Assembly: GCF_916858655.1 (NCBI RefSeq)
Contig: NZ_CAKASL010000001.1
Span: 434,001-498,000, forward strand
Source of the DNA: Aeromicrobium sp. Leaf350
GTDB taxonomy: Bacteria > Actinomycetota > Actinomycetes > Propionibacteriales > Nocardioidaceae
Length of the DNA: 64,000 nt
Direction of reading: 5' to 3'
A program made the position numbers and the translations under genes. Position 1 is the first letter of the stretch. Each line of letters begins with the position of its first letter. Under the pieces are notes generated by a model. That model ran no database searches, was not told where the DNA came from, and was given only the letters and a program-made list of their open reading frames with translations. Shown here piece by piece: positions 47,707 through 56,159 of this stretch.

Positions 47707-50640
47707 TCACTGACCGGGCGGCAGGGACTCCTGCGCTCCCACGATCGCGGCGTTCATCGCGTCGATCTGCTGCTGGTACCCGGCGAGGTCGCCGGCCGCC
47801 AGCGCGTCCTGAGCCGCGTTGTAGGCCGCAGACGCCTCCGCCAGCCACTGCGACGTCGTCTTGGCCGTGCCGGTGTCGGCCGGGGGCTCCTCGCCCTCGT
47901 CGACGTCGTCCGGCTCGTCCAGGTCGGTCGGCACCTGGGCCGGCTGCAGGCCCAGAGCGTTCGCCAGCGCGTCCTCCAGCGTCGTGCCGAAGCCCACGTC
48001 CTCGCCGAACGAGACCGCCACGAACTGCAGCACCGGGAAGGAGCCGTCGCCCGCGCTGCGCTGGATGTAGACCGGCTGCACGTAGAGCAGGGCTCCGCCC
48101 ACGGGCAGGGTCAGCAGGTTGCCCCGCAGGATCCGTGCCTCGTTCGACTGGGCGAACGGGAGCAGGGCCTGCGTGACCGCGCTGTCGGTCTCGAACTGGT
48201 TGGCGATCTGCGACGGACCCGGCACCTGTGTGTCGCTCGGCAGCTGCAGGATCTGCATCGTGCCGTAGTCGTCGCTGGACGCCTCGGAGTTGACCGACAC
48301 GAACGACGCCAGGTTCTGACGGCTGTTCGGCAGGAACACGCTGGTGAGCGAGAAGAACGGCGACTCGTTCTCACCGGGGCGCGCCATCGTCAGGTAGTAC
48401 GGCGGCTGCAGCACGTTGGAGTCGCTGCCCTGCGTCGGGTCGCTCGGCACGCGCCAGCGCTCACCGTCCTCGTAGAACGTCTGCGCGTCGGTCACGTGGT
48501 AGCGGGCGAGCACGTCGCGCTGCACCTTGAACAGGTCGACCGGGTAGCGCAGGTGGCTCATCAGGTCGTCGCTGATCTCGGACTTCTTCTCGACCGTGCC
48601 CGGGAAGACCTTCATCCACGCCTCGAGGATCGGGTCCTCCTCGTCCCACTCGTACAGCTTCACGCTGCCGTCGTAGGCGTCGACGACGGCCTTGACGGAG
48701 TTGCGCATGTAGTTGATCTCGTCGGTCGGCAGGGCCGCCTGGGCGCTGGTCTGCGTCAGGGTGTCGGCCGTCGCCGTGCGCAGCGAGCGGTGCTCGGAGT
48801 ACGGGAAGGAGTTGCTCGTCGTGTAGCCGTCGACGATCCAGACCACGCGTCCGTCGACGACCGCCGGGTAGACGTCGCCGTCGACCGTGAGCCACGGGGC
48901 GACCTTCTCGACGCGCTCACGCGGGTGGCGGTCGTAGAGGATCTTGGAGTTCTCGTTGACGCGGTCCGAGAGCACGATGTTCGGCTCGTTGAACTTCACG
49001 GCGTAGAGCACCTTGTGGAACAGGCTGCCGACGTTGACGCCGCCCTCGCCGTCGTAGGTGTTCTGCGTCGCCTGCGCGTCGCCGTCGGTGCCGGCGTCGT
49101 CACCGCTGCCGCTGCCGCCACCACGCGGGATGTCGACCTCGATCGGGTCGGCACCCTCGGGGCGGCCGACGATCGAGTAGCTCGGCGAGTTCTCACCGAA
49201 GTAGATGCGCGGCGGGATCTCGGTCTCGATCTGGCCGACCGGCGGGATGTCCTGGACGGCCCACACGGGCTCGCCCTGGTCGCCGCGCTGGTTGCCGTAG
49301 GCCGCGATGACGCCGTAGCCGTGCGTGTACACGGTGTGGTCGTTCGACCACGTGCGCTGGCTCTCCTGCAGACCCGCGAGGTCGACCTCGCGCGCCGCGA
49401 TGATGACGTCCTGCGGGGTGTCGCTGCCCTCGAGCAGGTACCGGTCGACGTCGAGCGTCTCGGGCACCGTGTAGTAGCCGCGCACCTGCTGCAGCTGCTG
49501 GAAGGCGTCCGAGATCAGGGTGGGGTCGAGCAGACGGCTGCTGACGCGGGACTCCGCGGAACCGGCGAGCTCCTCGGCCGACAGCTCGGTGGCCGCCGTG
49601 TAGTCCTCGACCTCGGAGTCTGCCACGTCGTAGGCCTCGCGGGTCGCCTCGATGTTCTTGGCGATGTACGGACCTTCGCGGTCCGGCTCGGATGGGCGGA
49701 CCTGGAACGACTGCATCGCGTACGGCCAGATGCCGCCGATCACGATCGAGGCCAGCAGGAGGCCACCGAGGCCCAGGCCGGGCAGCGTCCAGGACTTGAG
49801 GAAGATCATCGCGAAGAACAGCAGCGCGACGACGATCGCGACGATCGCCAGCACGTTGCGGGCCGGGATGCGGGCCATCGCGTCGGTGTAGCCGATGCCG
49901 TCGAAGAGCGAGGAGTTGCCGACGGCGTAGCCGTAGCGGTCCAGGTAGTAGCTGAACGCCCGGAGCAGCAGGCCCACGCCGACGATGACCGACAGGTGCA
50001 CCTGCGCCGCACGGGTGAAGCGGATGCCGCCCAGCACCCGGATGCCGCCGAACACGTAGAGCACGAACGCGGTCACGACGAACGTGATGATGACCGTCGT
50101 GAAGCCGAACGTCGACAGGAACCGCAGCCACGGGTAGTCGAAGACGTAGAAGCCGATGTCGCGGCTGAAGTGCGCGTCGTCGATGCCGAACGAGCCGCCG
50201 GCGCGCCAGAGCTGGAAGGTCTGCCACTGGCCCTGGGCCACCGAGCCGGCGAAGGCCGCGAGCAGCAGGGCCGCGACGATCGTGACCGGACGCAGGATGG
50301 GCGACAGCGCCTGGCGGTACCGGACCGCCGGGTCGTCGCGCCGGGCCGGCGGGTTCTCGGGGCGGAAGCGCCAGGCGAGGTAGGCGCTGCCCACGACGAG
50401 CAGCGCGAACAGCAGACCGAAGGCCGCGAACATGCCGATGCGGGTCAGCAGCACCTTCGTGAAGACGTCGGTGTAGCCGACCGAGCTGAACCACAGGCGG
50501 TCGGTGTAGATGTTCGTGAAGATCGACCCGAGGAAGATCAGCACGGCCACCGTGACGAGGGTCGGCACCAGCACGCGGCGACGACGCTCGGGGGCCGCGG
50601 TCGGGGTGGGCTGGTCGGGCGTACCGAAGATGTCGCTCAC
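47707..50640 (-). CDS. UPF0182 family large membrane protein
   Basis: 977 residues, GTG start. Seven predicted membrane helices in the first 320 residues (first at VLVPTLVTVAVLIFLGSIF) and a large extracytoplasmic part, with an acidic low-complexity linker near residue 540 and an acidic tail. Motif LWFSSVGYTDVFTK and the RSSPSYSIVGRPEG-like loop are typical of UPF0182 (COG1615). Conserved across actinobacteria (Rv3193c position); molecular function unknown. First gene of the conserved synteny block. Confidence 0.9.
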   Translation of the reverse strand: MSDIFGTPDQPTPTAAPERRRRVLVPTLVTVAVLIFLGSIFTNIYTDRLWFSSVGYTDVFTKVLLTRIGMFAAFGLLFALLVVGSAYLAWRFRPENPPARRDDPAVRYRQALSPILRPVTIVAALLLAAFAGSVAQGQWQTFQLWRAGGSFGIDDAHFSRDIGFYVFDYPWLRFLSTFGFTTVIITFVVTAFVLYVFGGIRVLGGIRFTRAAQVHLSVIVGVGLLLRAFSYYLDRYGYAVGNSSLFDGIGYTDAMARIPARNVLAIVAIVVALLFFAMIFLKSWTLPGLGLGGLLLASIVIGGIWPYAMQSFQVRPSEPDREGPYIAKNIEATREAYDVADSEVEDYTAATELSAEELAGSAESRVSSRLLDPTLISDAFQQLQQVRGYYTVPETLDVDRYLLEGSDTPQDVIIAAREVDLAGLQESQRTWSNDHTVYTHGYGVIAAYGNQRGDQGEPVWAVQDIPPVGQIETEIPPRIYFGENSPSYSIVGRPEGADPIEVDIPRGGGSGSGDDAGTDGDAQATQNTYDGEGGVNVGSLFHKVLYAVKFNEPNIVLSDRVNENSKILYDRHPRERVEKVAPWLTVDGDVYPAVVDGRVVWIVDGYTTSNSFPYSEHRSLRTATADTLTQTSAQAALPTDEINYMRNSVKAVVDAYDGSVKLYEWDEEDPILEAWMKVFPGTVEKKSEISDDLMSHLRYPVDLFKVQRDVLARYHVTDAQTFYEDGERWRVPSDPTQGSDSNVLQPPYYLTMARPGENESPFFSLTSVFLPNSRQNLASFVSVNSEASSDDYGTMQILQLPSDTQVPGPSQIANQFETDSAVTQALLPFAQSNEARILRGNLLTLPVGGALLYVQPVYIQRSAGDGSFPVLQFVAVSFGEDVGFGTTLEDALANALGLQPAQVPTDLDEPDDVDEGEEPPADTGTAKTTSQWLAEASAAYNAAQDALAAGDLAGYQQQIDAMNAAIVGAQESLPPGQ

Positions 50641-50702
50641 AGGGCTCCTGAGTCGGAAATTGAGTCCGTGACGGATCGAGTCCGTGGAACCCGAACTCTA
50701 CG

Positions 50703-51272
50703 TCACGCCTCAGCAGCGAGCGTCTGGTCGAGCAGTGCAACCAGTCCGGGCACGAGCTCCGGGCCCTCCAAGAGGTCGGAGTCGCCGCTCGGCTCGCCCG
50801 TCCCGCCGCGTCGACGGACGGCACTGTGCGACCCGCCCTCGCGGAGCACGGCCGCCACCAGGCGCACCTCCTGCCGCTCGGGGTGCTCGGCCAGCGCGGC
50901 AGCGGCGGCCTCGGGGTCCTCGGGCAGGTCCTCGGCAGCGTCCTGCGGCAGCATCACGCGCTCGATCACGGCCGCGCAGCCGTGCACCTCGTCGGGCCAC
51001 GCGAGCCGCGTGAGCGCGTCCTCGAAGTCCTCCGCCGGCACGCCCTCCTGCTCGATCGGGGTGAACGAGCCGTCCGCGCCGTCGCCCACCTGGGCGGCGA
51101 GCTCGGGCTGCTTGGCGACGAGCTCGGCGGTGCGCACGAGCGCGAACAGCCGGGGCGGCTGGTCCCAGCCGGCCTCGGCGACGTGCTGCTCGACCTCGAG
51201 GGCTGCCCGGCGCAGGGGCGAGTCGGGATGCAGCTCGAGCACCCCGTCGGTCGTGGGAGGCAGGTCGCTCAT
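50703..51272 (-). CDS. PPA1309 family protein
   Basis: 189 residues, with LRRAALEVEQHVAEAGWDQPPRLFALVRTAELVAKQPELAAQV at the N-terminus, the PPA1309 hallmark. An actinobacteria-specific soluble protein, acidic in the C-terminal half. It overlaps the PDZ-protease gene stop/start by 4 nt (ATGA), so it is translationally coupled to it. Function unknown. Confidence 0.85.
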   Translation of the reverse strand: MSDLPPTTDGVLELHPDSPLRRAALEVEQHVAEAGWDQPPRLFALVRTAELVAKQPELAAQVGDGADGSFTPIEQEGVPAEDFEDALTRLAWPDEVHGCAAVIERVMLPQDAAEDLPEDPEAAAAALAEHPERQEVRLVAAVLREGGSHSAVRRRGGTGEPSGDSDLLEGPELVPGLVALLDQTLAAEA

Positions 51273-52387
51273 GAGCAGGTCGGCACCTTCGCGTCGGGGT
51301 CGGCAGCCAGCTTCTCGAGCGAGCTGATCGCGTCGTCGAGGGTCGTGATCTTGACGATCGTCATGCCGAAGTCGTCACCGTCGGCGGCCTCGGCGCAGTT
51401 GCCGGCCGGGACGAGGAAGACCTCCGCGTCGTCGGCGTTCGCGCCGGCCATCTTCTGACGAACGCCGCCGATGGGGCCCACCTCGCCGTCCGGCGTGATC
51501 TCGCCGGTGCCGGCGACCCGCTGGCCACCGGTGAGGCTGCCCGGCGTCAGCAGGTCGTAGATCGCCAGGGCGAACATCGTGCCGGCGCTCGGGCCGCCCA
51601 CGGAGTCGCCCACGTTGTTGTCGATCTGGACCGGCAGGTCGAACGTCGACGCGAGGCTCACGCCGATGCGCGGGACCTCGGGGTCCTCCTCGGCGGGCCG
51701 CGTCGTGATGCTGAGCTCCTGCTGGGCGCCCTCGCGGTCGATGACCAGCGTCACCGGGTCGCCCGGGGACACGGTCGAGACGACGTCGATGGCCTGCTGC
51801 GGGGTCGAGACCGCGGTGCCGTCGACCGAGAGGATGACGTCGCCGGCCTCCAGCACGTCGGCGGACGCGCCGTCCTCCGCGACGTCGGCGACCGAGACCT
51901 GCTCCGGGACCTCGTAGTCGAGGGCCCGCAGCGCGGCGACCGTCGAGCTGTCCTTCGACGACGCGAGCTGGGCCGCCGATCGGGCGTCGGACTCCTCCGC
52001 GGTCTCGCCGTCGGGGTACAGGAAGTCCATCGGCACGAGCTTCACGTCGGGGTCGAACCACGCCCACAGGGCCTCGGTGAAGCTCAGACGACCGTCGGGA
52101 CCCGTCACGGAGACGGTCGTGAAGTCGAGCGCGCCGTCGGTCGGGTACGTCTGCACGTCTCCCTCGACCGTGAGCATCGGCTCACCGTTGAACTCGCCGA
52201 GCGTGTTGAACACCGGGCCCGGCTCGAGCGTCGCGTACGGGACGGGCATCAGGAAGGCGACGATCGTCAGCAGGATCGTGCTGAGCGCCGCGACGACCAC
52301 CGTGACGTACCGGCGGCTCACGGTCGGTTCGAGGCCGATCCACGGATCGTGGTCGGGGCCGACCGGAGGGGGTGGCGTGACGGACAC
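51269..52387 (-). CDS. YlbL-like PDZ/Lon-type membrane serine protease
   Basis: 372 residues. One N-terminal membrane helix (YVTVVVAALSTILLTIVAFLM, 25-50), PDZ domain (about 180-245: VLEAGDVILSVDGTAVSTPQQAIDVV), then a Lon (S16) protease domain with the Ser/Lys dyad in SVGGPSAGTMFALAIYDLL and PIGGVRQKMAGA. Anchored outside, it probably processes membrane or secreted proteins. GTG at 52387; corresponds to Rv3194c in synteny. Confidence 0.9.
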   Translation of the reverse strand: MSVTPPPPVGPDHDPWIGLEPTVSRRYVTVVVAALSTILLTIVAFLMPVPYATLEPGPVFNTLGEFNGEPMLTVEGDVQTYPTDGALDFTTVSVTGPDGRLSFTEALWAWFDPDVKLVPMDFLYPDGETAEESDARSAAQLASSKDSSTVAALRALDYEVPEQVSVADVAEDGASADVLEAGDVILSVDGTAVSTPQQAIDVVSTVSPGDPVTLVIDREGAQQELSITTRPAEEDPEVPRIGVSLASTFDLPVQIDNNVGDSVGGPSAGTMFALAIYDLLTPGSLTGGQRVAGTGEITPDGEVGPIGGVRQKMAGANADDAEVFLVPAGNCAEAADGDDFGMTIVKITTLDDAISSLEKLAADPDAKVPTCS

Positions 52388-52453
52388 GCGCCCCACGATA
52401 GGGCCGCACTCCCAGCCCTGGGGACGTTGGGCTGCAGTGGCTATCGTGGATCC

Positions 52454-53809
52454 ATGTCCGACCATGGCGCAGACCGGCCCGACGACTCCGGCGACGACAC
52501 GCCGCAGAACCCCTTCGCAGGCACGCCCTTCGAGGCGCTGTTCAACCAGCTCGGCTTCACGCAGCCCGGCGCGGGCGGCAGTGGCGGCCCGGCGGGCTTC
52601 CTGCCGAACGGCCCCTCGGGCACTCCGGCCCCCGACCTCAACGCGCTCATGGCGCAGGTCCAGCGCATGTTCCAGCCGCACGAGGGCACGGTCGACGCGT
52701 CGGTGACGCTCGACGTCGCCCGGCACACCACTGCCGCGGCCGGGCCCGATCCCTCGACCACGCCGTCGCAGCAGGCCGCGTTGGCCGACGCCGTGCAGCT
52801 GGCCGAGATGTGGCTCGACCACGCCACCGACCTGCCCCGCGGGGCGACCACCAGCACCGCGTGGAGCCGCGCCGAGTGGATCGAGCACACCGCCGGCACG
52901 TGGCACACCCTGTCGGAGCCGGTGGCCCAGCACGTCGTCGACGCGATGAGCCAGGCCATGCCCGAGGAGATCCGGACCATGGCGGGCCCGCTCATCGGCA
53001 TGCTGTCGCAGGCCGGCAGCGCCATGTTCGCCCAGCAGCTCGGCCGGGGCCTCGGCGAGCTGGCCGGTGAGGTCCTCAGCTCCACCGACATCGGTCTCCC
53101 CCTCGGCCCCACCGGGGTCGCCGCCGTGCTGCCCTCCAACGTGGAGGCGTTCGGCGAGGGACTCGAGCTGACCTCGACCGACGTGCTGCTGTACGTCGTG
53201 CTGCGCGAGTGCGCCCACCACCGCCTCTTCGCCTCCGCGCCGTGGCTCAAGCCGGCGCTCGTCGCGGCCATCGAGGAATACGGCCGCGGCACGAAGATCG
53301 ACCTGGAGGCCGTCGAGCGTCGCGCCGCCGAGTTCGATCCCTCGCGACCGCAGGAGATCGTCGACGCCCTGCAGAACGGCCTCTTCGACCCCGAGCCGAC
53401 CCCCGAGCAGCGCCAGGCGCTCGACCGTCTCGAGCACCTGCTGGCGCTCGTCGAGGGCTGGGTCGACGAGGTCGTCACCCAGGCCACGCACGACCGCATG
53501 CCGGCCGCCACGGCCCTGGCCGAGACGATGCGTCGACGCCGCGCCAGCGGCGGACCCGCCGAGCAGACCTTCGCGAGCCTGGTCGGCCTACAGCTTCGCC
53601 CCCGCCGCCTGCGCGACGCCGTCAACCTGTGGGCCGCAGTACGCGACCGCCAGGGTGCCGAGGCCCGCGACCGCTTCTGGCAGCACCCGGACGTGCTGCC
53701 CTCGCCGGCCGACCTCGACGATCCCCTGGGGTTCGCCGAGCCGAGCGACGACGAGGGCACCGACGCCTTCGACGCCGAGCTGCGCCGCCTGCTCGACGGC
53801 GACGAGTGA
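52454..53809 (+). CDS. DUF2342 zinc-dependent metalloprotease family protein
   Basis: 451 residues. WLDHATDLPRGATTSTAWSRAEWI and the zinc site RECAHHRLFASAPWLKPALVAAIEEYGRG (EC-AHH, a variant of EAAH) define DUF2342, also catalogued as coenzyme F420 biosynthesis-associated. Corresponds to Rv3195. The activity is predicted only. ATG at 52454. Its GTG-coupled downstream neighbour is a NUDIX hydrolase. Confidence 0.85.
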   Translation: MSDHGADRPDDSGDDTPQNPFAGTPFEALFNQLGFTQPGAGGSGGPAGFLPNGPSGTPAPDLNALMAQVQRMFQPHEGTVDASVTLDVARHTTAAAGPDPSTTPSQQAALADAVQLAEMWLDHATDLPRGATTSTAWSRAEWIEHTAGTWHTLSEPVAQHVVDAMSQAMPEEIRTMAGPLIGMLSQAGSAMFAQQLGRGLGELAGEVLSSTDIGLPLGPTGVAAVLPSNVEAFGEGLELTSTDVLLYVVLRECAHHRLFASAPWLKPALVAAIEEYGRGTKIDLEAVERRAAEFDPSRPQEIVDALQNGLFDPEPTPEQRQALDRLEHLLALVEGWVDEVVTQATHDRMPAATALAETMRRRRASGGPAEQTFASLVGLQLRPRRLRDAVNLWAAVRDRQGAEARDRFWQHPDVLPSPADLDDPLGFAEPSDDEGTDAFDAELRRLLDGDE

Positions 53810-54354
53810 GCCTGCACGCCGACGCCACCCGCACGCTGGAGCACTGGGACGCCCCGGACGCCGAGCAGGACGCCCTGCGGCGGCTCTACCTCGAGGTGCT
53901 GGCCGGTGCCGAGGACGCCATGTGGCGCTCCTGTCGTCCCGACCACCTCACGGCGAGCGTGCTGGTCGTCTCGCACGACCGTCGACGGGTACTGCTGACG
54001 CTGCACGGCAAGGCGGGTCTCTGGCTGCAGACCGGTGGCCACTGCGAGACCGAGGACGCCTCGATCGCCGGCGCCGCGCTGCGCGAGGGCACCGAGGAGT
54101 CGGGCATCGCCGACCTGACGATCGACCCCGTGCCGGTGCTCCTGTCACGGCACGCCGTGCCGTTCTGCGTGCCGGGAGGGCACCACCTGGACGTGCAGCT
54201 CGTGGCCGTCGCTCCCCCGGGCGCCGAGCCCGTGATCTCGGAGGAGTCGGAGGACCTGCGGTGGTTCGACGTCGACGCGCTGCCCGAGCGCACCGACGAC
54301 GACGTGCGGAACCTCGTCAGCGCTGGTGTGCAGCGCCTTCGAGAAAACCCCTAG
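53806..54354 (+). CDS. NUDIX hydrolase
   Basis: 182 residues, GTG start overlapping the upstream stop (GTGA). NUDIX box GHCETEDASIAGAALREGTEESGI fits Gx5Ex7REUXEEXGU. Likely hydrolyses a nucleoside diphosphate derivative; the substrate cannot be told. The last 38 bases overlap the convergent YgjP-like gene. Confidence 0.9.
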   Translation: MSLHADATRTLEHWDAPDAEQDALRRLYLEVLAGAEDAMWRSCRPDHLTASVLVVSHDRRRVLLTLHGKAGLWLQTGGHCETEDASIAGAALREGTEESGIADLTIDPVPVLLSRHAVPFCVPGGHHLDVQLVAVAPPGAEPVISEESEDLRWFDVDALPERTDDDVRNLVSAGVQRLRENP

Positions 54355-54808
54355 CCCGCTCGGCCCGGGGGTAGCGGCCCAGCACCTCCCAGAAGCGGGG
54401 CGGGTGGCCGCCGGGGACCACGAGGTGCACGAGCTCGTGCAGCAGCACGTAGTCGACGACCCAGGCGGGCATCTCACGCACGAGGTGCGAGATGCGGATC
54501 TCGCCCGTGCTGGCCGTGCACGATCCCCATCGGGTGCTCTGGTTCGTGACCCACCGCACCGACGTCGGCCGCGCCTCGCCGTCGAGGTAGGTCCTCGAGA
54601 GCGCCTCGCACCGCCCCATCAGGTCGTCGTCGCTGAGGTCGCGGCGCTTCTCGCTGCGCTGGATCTTCGCGACGAGCGACTCGACGATGCGGCGCTCCTC
54701 GGCGGCGTCGAGGCCGGCGGGCACCAGCACGACGATGCGGTCGCCCTCGCGGCGCGCCTGCACCGTGCGTCGGCGGCGCGCCGAGCGCCGGATCTCCACC
54801 TCGTCCAC
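54317..54808 (-). CDS. YgjP-like M48 metallopeptidase domain protein
   Basis: 163 residues. HELVHLVVPGGHPPRFWEVLGRYPRAE holds the HExxH zinc site, and RWVTNQSTRWGSCTASTGEIRISHLVREMP is the WGSC block of the YgjP family. A predicted metallopeptidase or nucleic-acid-linked enzyme of uncertain role. GTG at 54808 (VDEVEIRRSARRRR) is preferred, with DnaA-box-like repeats beginning about 40 bp upstream. Confidence 0.85.
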   Translation of the reverse strand: MDEVEIRRSARRRRTVQARREGDRIVVLVPAGLDAAEERRIVESLVAKIQRSEKRRDLSDDDLMGRCEALSRTYLDGEARPTSVRWVTNQSTRWGSCTASTGEIRISHLVREMPAWVVDYVLLHELVHLVVPGGHPPRFWEVLGRYPRAERARGFLEGAAHQR

Positions 54809-54847
54809 CCGACGAGCGTACGGGGCGCGTCCGACCTCGTGCGGAGG

Positions 54848-54936
54848 TTGCCCACAGGCTGTCCACGGGTCCGTCCACACCGTCACTCGGCGATTCACAC
54901 AAGGTTGTCCCCAGAGTTGTCCACAGCGGTGGACAG
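54848..54936. promoter_or_regulatory. Cluster of six DnaA-box-like 9-mers in helical phase
   Basis: TTGCCCACA (54848), CTGTCCACG (54859), CCGTCCACA (54871), TTGTCCCCA (54905), TTGTCCACA (54917, perfect) and reverse CTGTCCACC (54928-54936). Start-to-start distances are 11, 12, 34, 12 and 11 bp, close to whole helical turns. The actinobacterial consensus is TTGTCCACA. No dnaA, dnaN or gyrase gene is near, so this is not oriC. Confidence 0.55.
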
Positions 54937-55045
54937 ACTTTCCCGAAACCGCTTGACGAGCGATGTCACACGTCGTAGGACCTCGTGCCCCTATGCTCGG
55001 GTGTGACCGGCGTCACAGGCGTGACGCCCGACCGAGGAGGAGCAC

Positions 55046-55204
55046 ATGTCCGAGTCCTGGAGTGGTGAGTTCTACTGCGTGAAGTGCCGCGAGAAGCGTG
55101 AGGCGACGGGTCACGTCGAGGTCAATGCCAAGGGCACCAAGCTCGCCAAGGGCGTGTGTCCGACCTGCAGCACGAACCTGACCCGCATCCTCGGCAAGGC
55201 CTGA
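55046..55204 (+). CDS. DUF5679 small zinc-ribbon-like protein
   Basis: 52 residues: ESWSGEFYCVKCREKREATG then VCPTCSTNLTRILG. Two CxxC pairs (YCVKC, VCPTC) separated by 25 residues would bind one zinc, typical of DUF5679. GGAGGAG lies 4 nt before the ATG at 55046, and TATGCT at 54992-54997 is a plausible -10. Conserved next to the E1-like gene in other actinobacteria, as I recall. Function unknown. Confidence 0.8.
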   Translation: MSESWSGEFYCVKCREKREATGHVEVNAKGTKLAKGVCPTCSTNLTRILGKA

Positions 55205-55261
55205 CACCGCCCCTGTGGACGGTGGCGTGACGCCGACGGCGTGACGCCCGAGGGTGGACCC

Positions 55262-56155
55262 ATGGTCCGACGGCCCGCCCTCTCCCCCGGAGCACATCTC
55301 ACCCGGCACGACGCCCGGCGGTTGCGGATCGGGTCGCACCCCGGCGTCGTCGTCGACGACTCGCCCCTCCTGCGCGCCCTGGTGCGGGCGATCGACGGCG
55401 TGCAGGACCAGGCGCAGGTGTGCGGCGCTGCTGCCGAGGCGACCGGCAGCGACCCGCGTGACGCGCACGCGCTGCTCGACGAGCTGGTGCGCCGCGGTGC
55501 CGTCGTCGACGCCGACCCGTGGCTGCGCGTGCGCGCACCTCGCGACGAGGTCGTCGCCGCCGTGCTGTGCGGTCGCGACCCGGCCGCGGCCGGCGGACGG
55601 GCCCGCACCGGCCTCGTCGTGCACGCCGCGCCTGCGTGCCACGACCTCGCCGACCTCGTCCGCCTCGGGGCCCGGATCGGTGGCGTCTCCCACCGCTCCG
55701 ACCGGCCCACCCGCGTGCAGGTCGTCGTCACGACGGGCGAGCCGCACCGCGAGACGATCGACGCCCTGGCGTGCAGCGGCAGCGCGGTCCTGCCCGTCAC
55801 TCTCGCCGAGGGCCGTTGCGTCGTCGGGCCGTGGATCGAGCGGGGGCGCACCCCGTGCCTGCGGTGCGCCGACCTCTCGCTCACGGCGTGGGACGCCGGT
55901 TGGTCCGGGCAGTGGCCCTCGCTCGACCGTGCCGACCGGCCGCACGGAGTGGGGGTCGAGGTCGCCCAGGCGACGGCCGCACTCGTCGTCGCCGACGTCC
56001 TGGCCGCCTGCGACCGCGGACGGCCGCGCACCGTCGGCGCCCGATTCACGATCGGGCCCGAGCCGGCGCGCGCCACCCGACTCGCCGTCGGGTTCGACCC
56101 CGAATGCCCCTGCCACCTGCTCGCCCTGCCGTCCTCGGTGCCGGCCGTATCCTGA
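55262..56155 (+). CDS. E1-like / TOMM cyclodehydratase-type leader-binding protein
   Basis: 297 residues. GVVVDDSPLLRALVRAIDGV (N-terminal winged helix) and GPWIERGRTPCLRCADLSLTAWDAGW with CPCH near the end give the Cys4 zinc of the ThiF/E1-like fold, but no ATP-binding GxGGxG is visible, so it may be a non-catalytic partner as in RiPP cyclodehydratases. Corresponds to Rv3196 in synteny. The ATG at 55262 (AGGGTGG upstream) is preferred to GTG at 55241. Substrate unknown. Confidence 0.7.
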   Translation: MVRRPALSPGAHLTRHDARRLRIGSHPGVVVDDSPLLRALVRAIDGVQDQAQVCGAAAEATGSDPRDAHALLDELVRRGAVVDADPWLRVRAPRDEVVAAVLCGRDPAAAGGRARTGLVVHAAPACHDLADLVRLGARIGGVSHRSDRPTRVQVVVTTGEPHRETIDALACSGSAVLPVTLAEGRCVVGPWIERGRTPCLRCADLSLTAWDAGWSGQWPSLDRADRPHGVGVEVAQATAALVVADVLAACDRGRPRTVGARFTIGPEPARATRLAVGFDPECPCHLLALPSSVPAVS

Positions 56156-56159
56156 GGCG

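Noticed and set aside
52388-53491. Minus-strand extension of the PDZ-Lon protease to 53491
   Set aside because: The extension is antisense to the DUF2342 gene and not protease-like; the GTG at 52387 directly precedes the membrane helix region.
54953-54997. TTGACG and TATGCT as a housekeeping promoter for DUF5679
   Set aside because: The hexamers are 33 bp apart, too far for one promoter; only the TATGCT is kept as a plausible -10.
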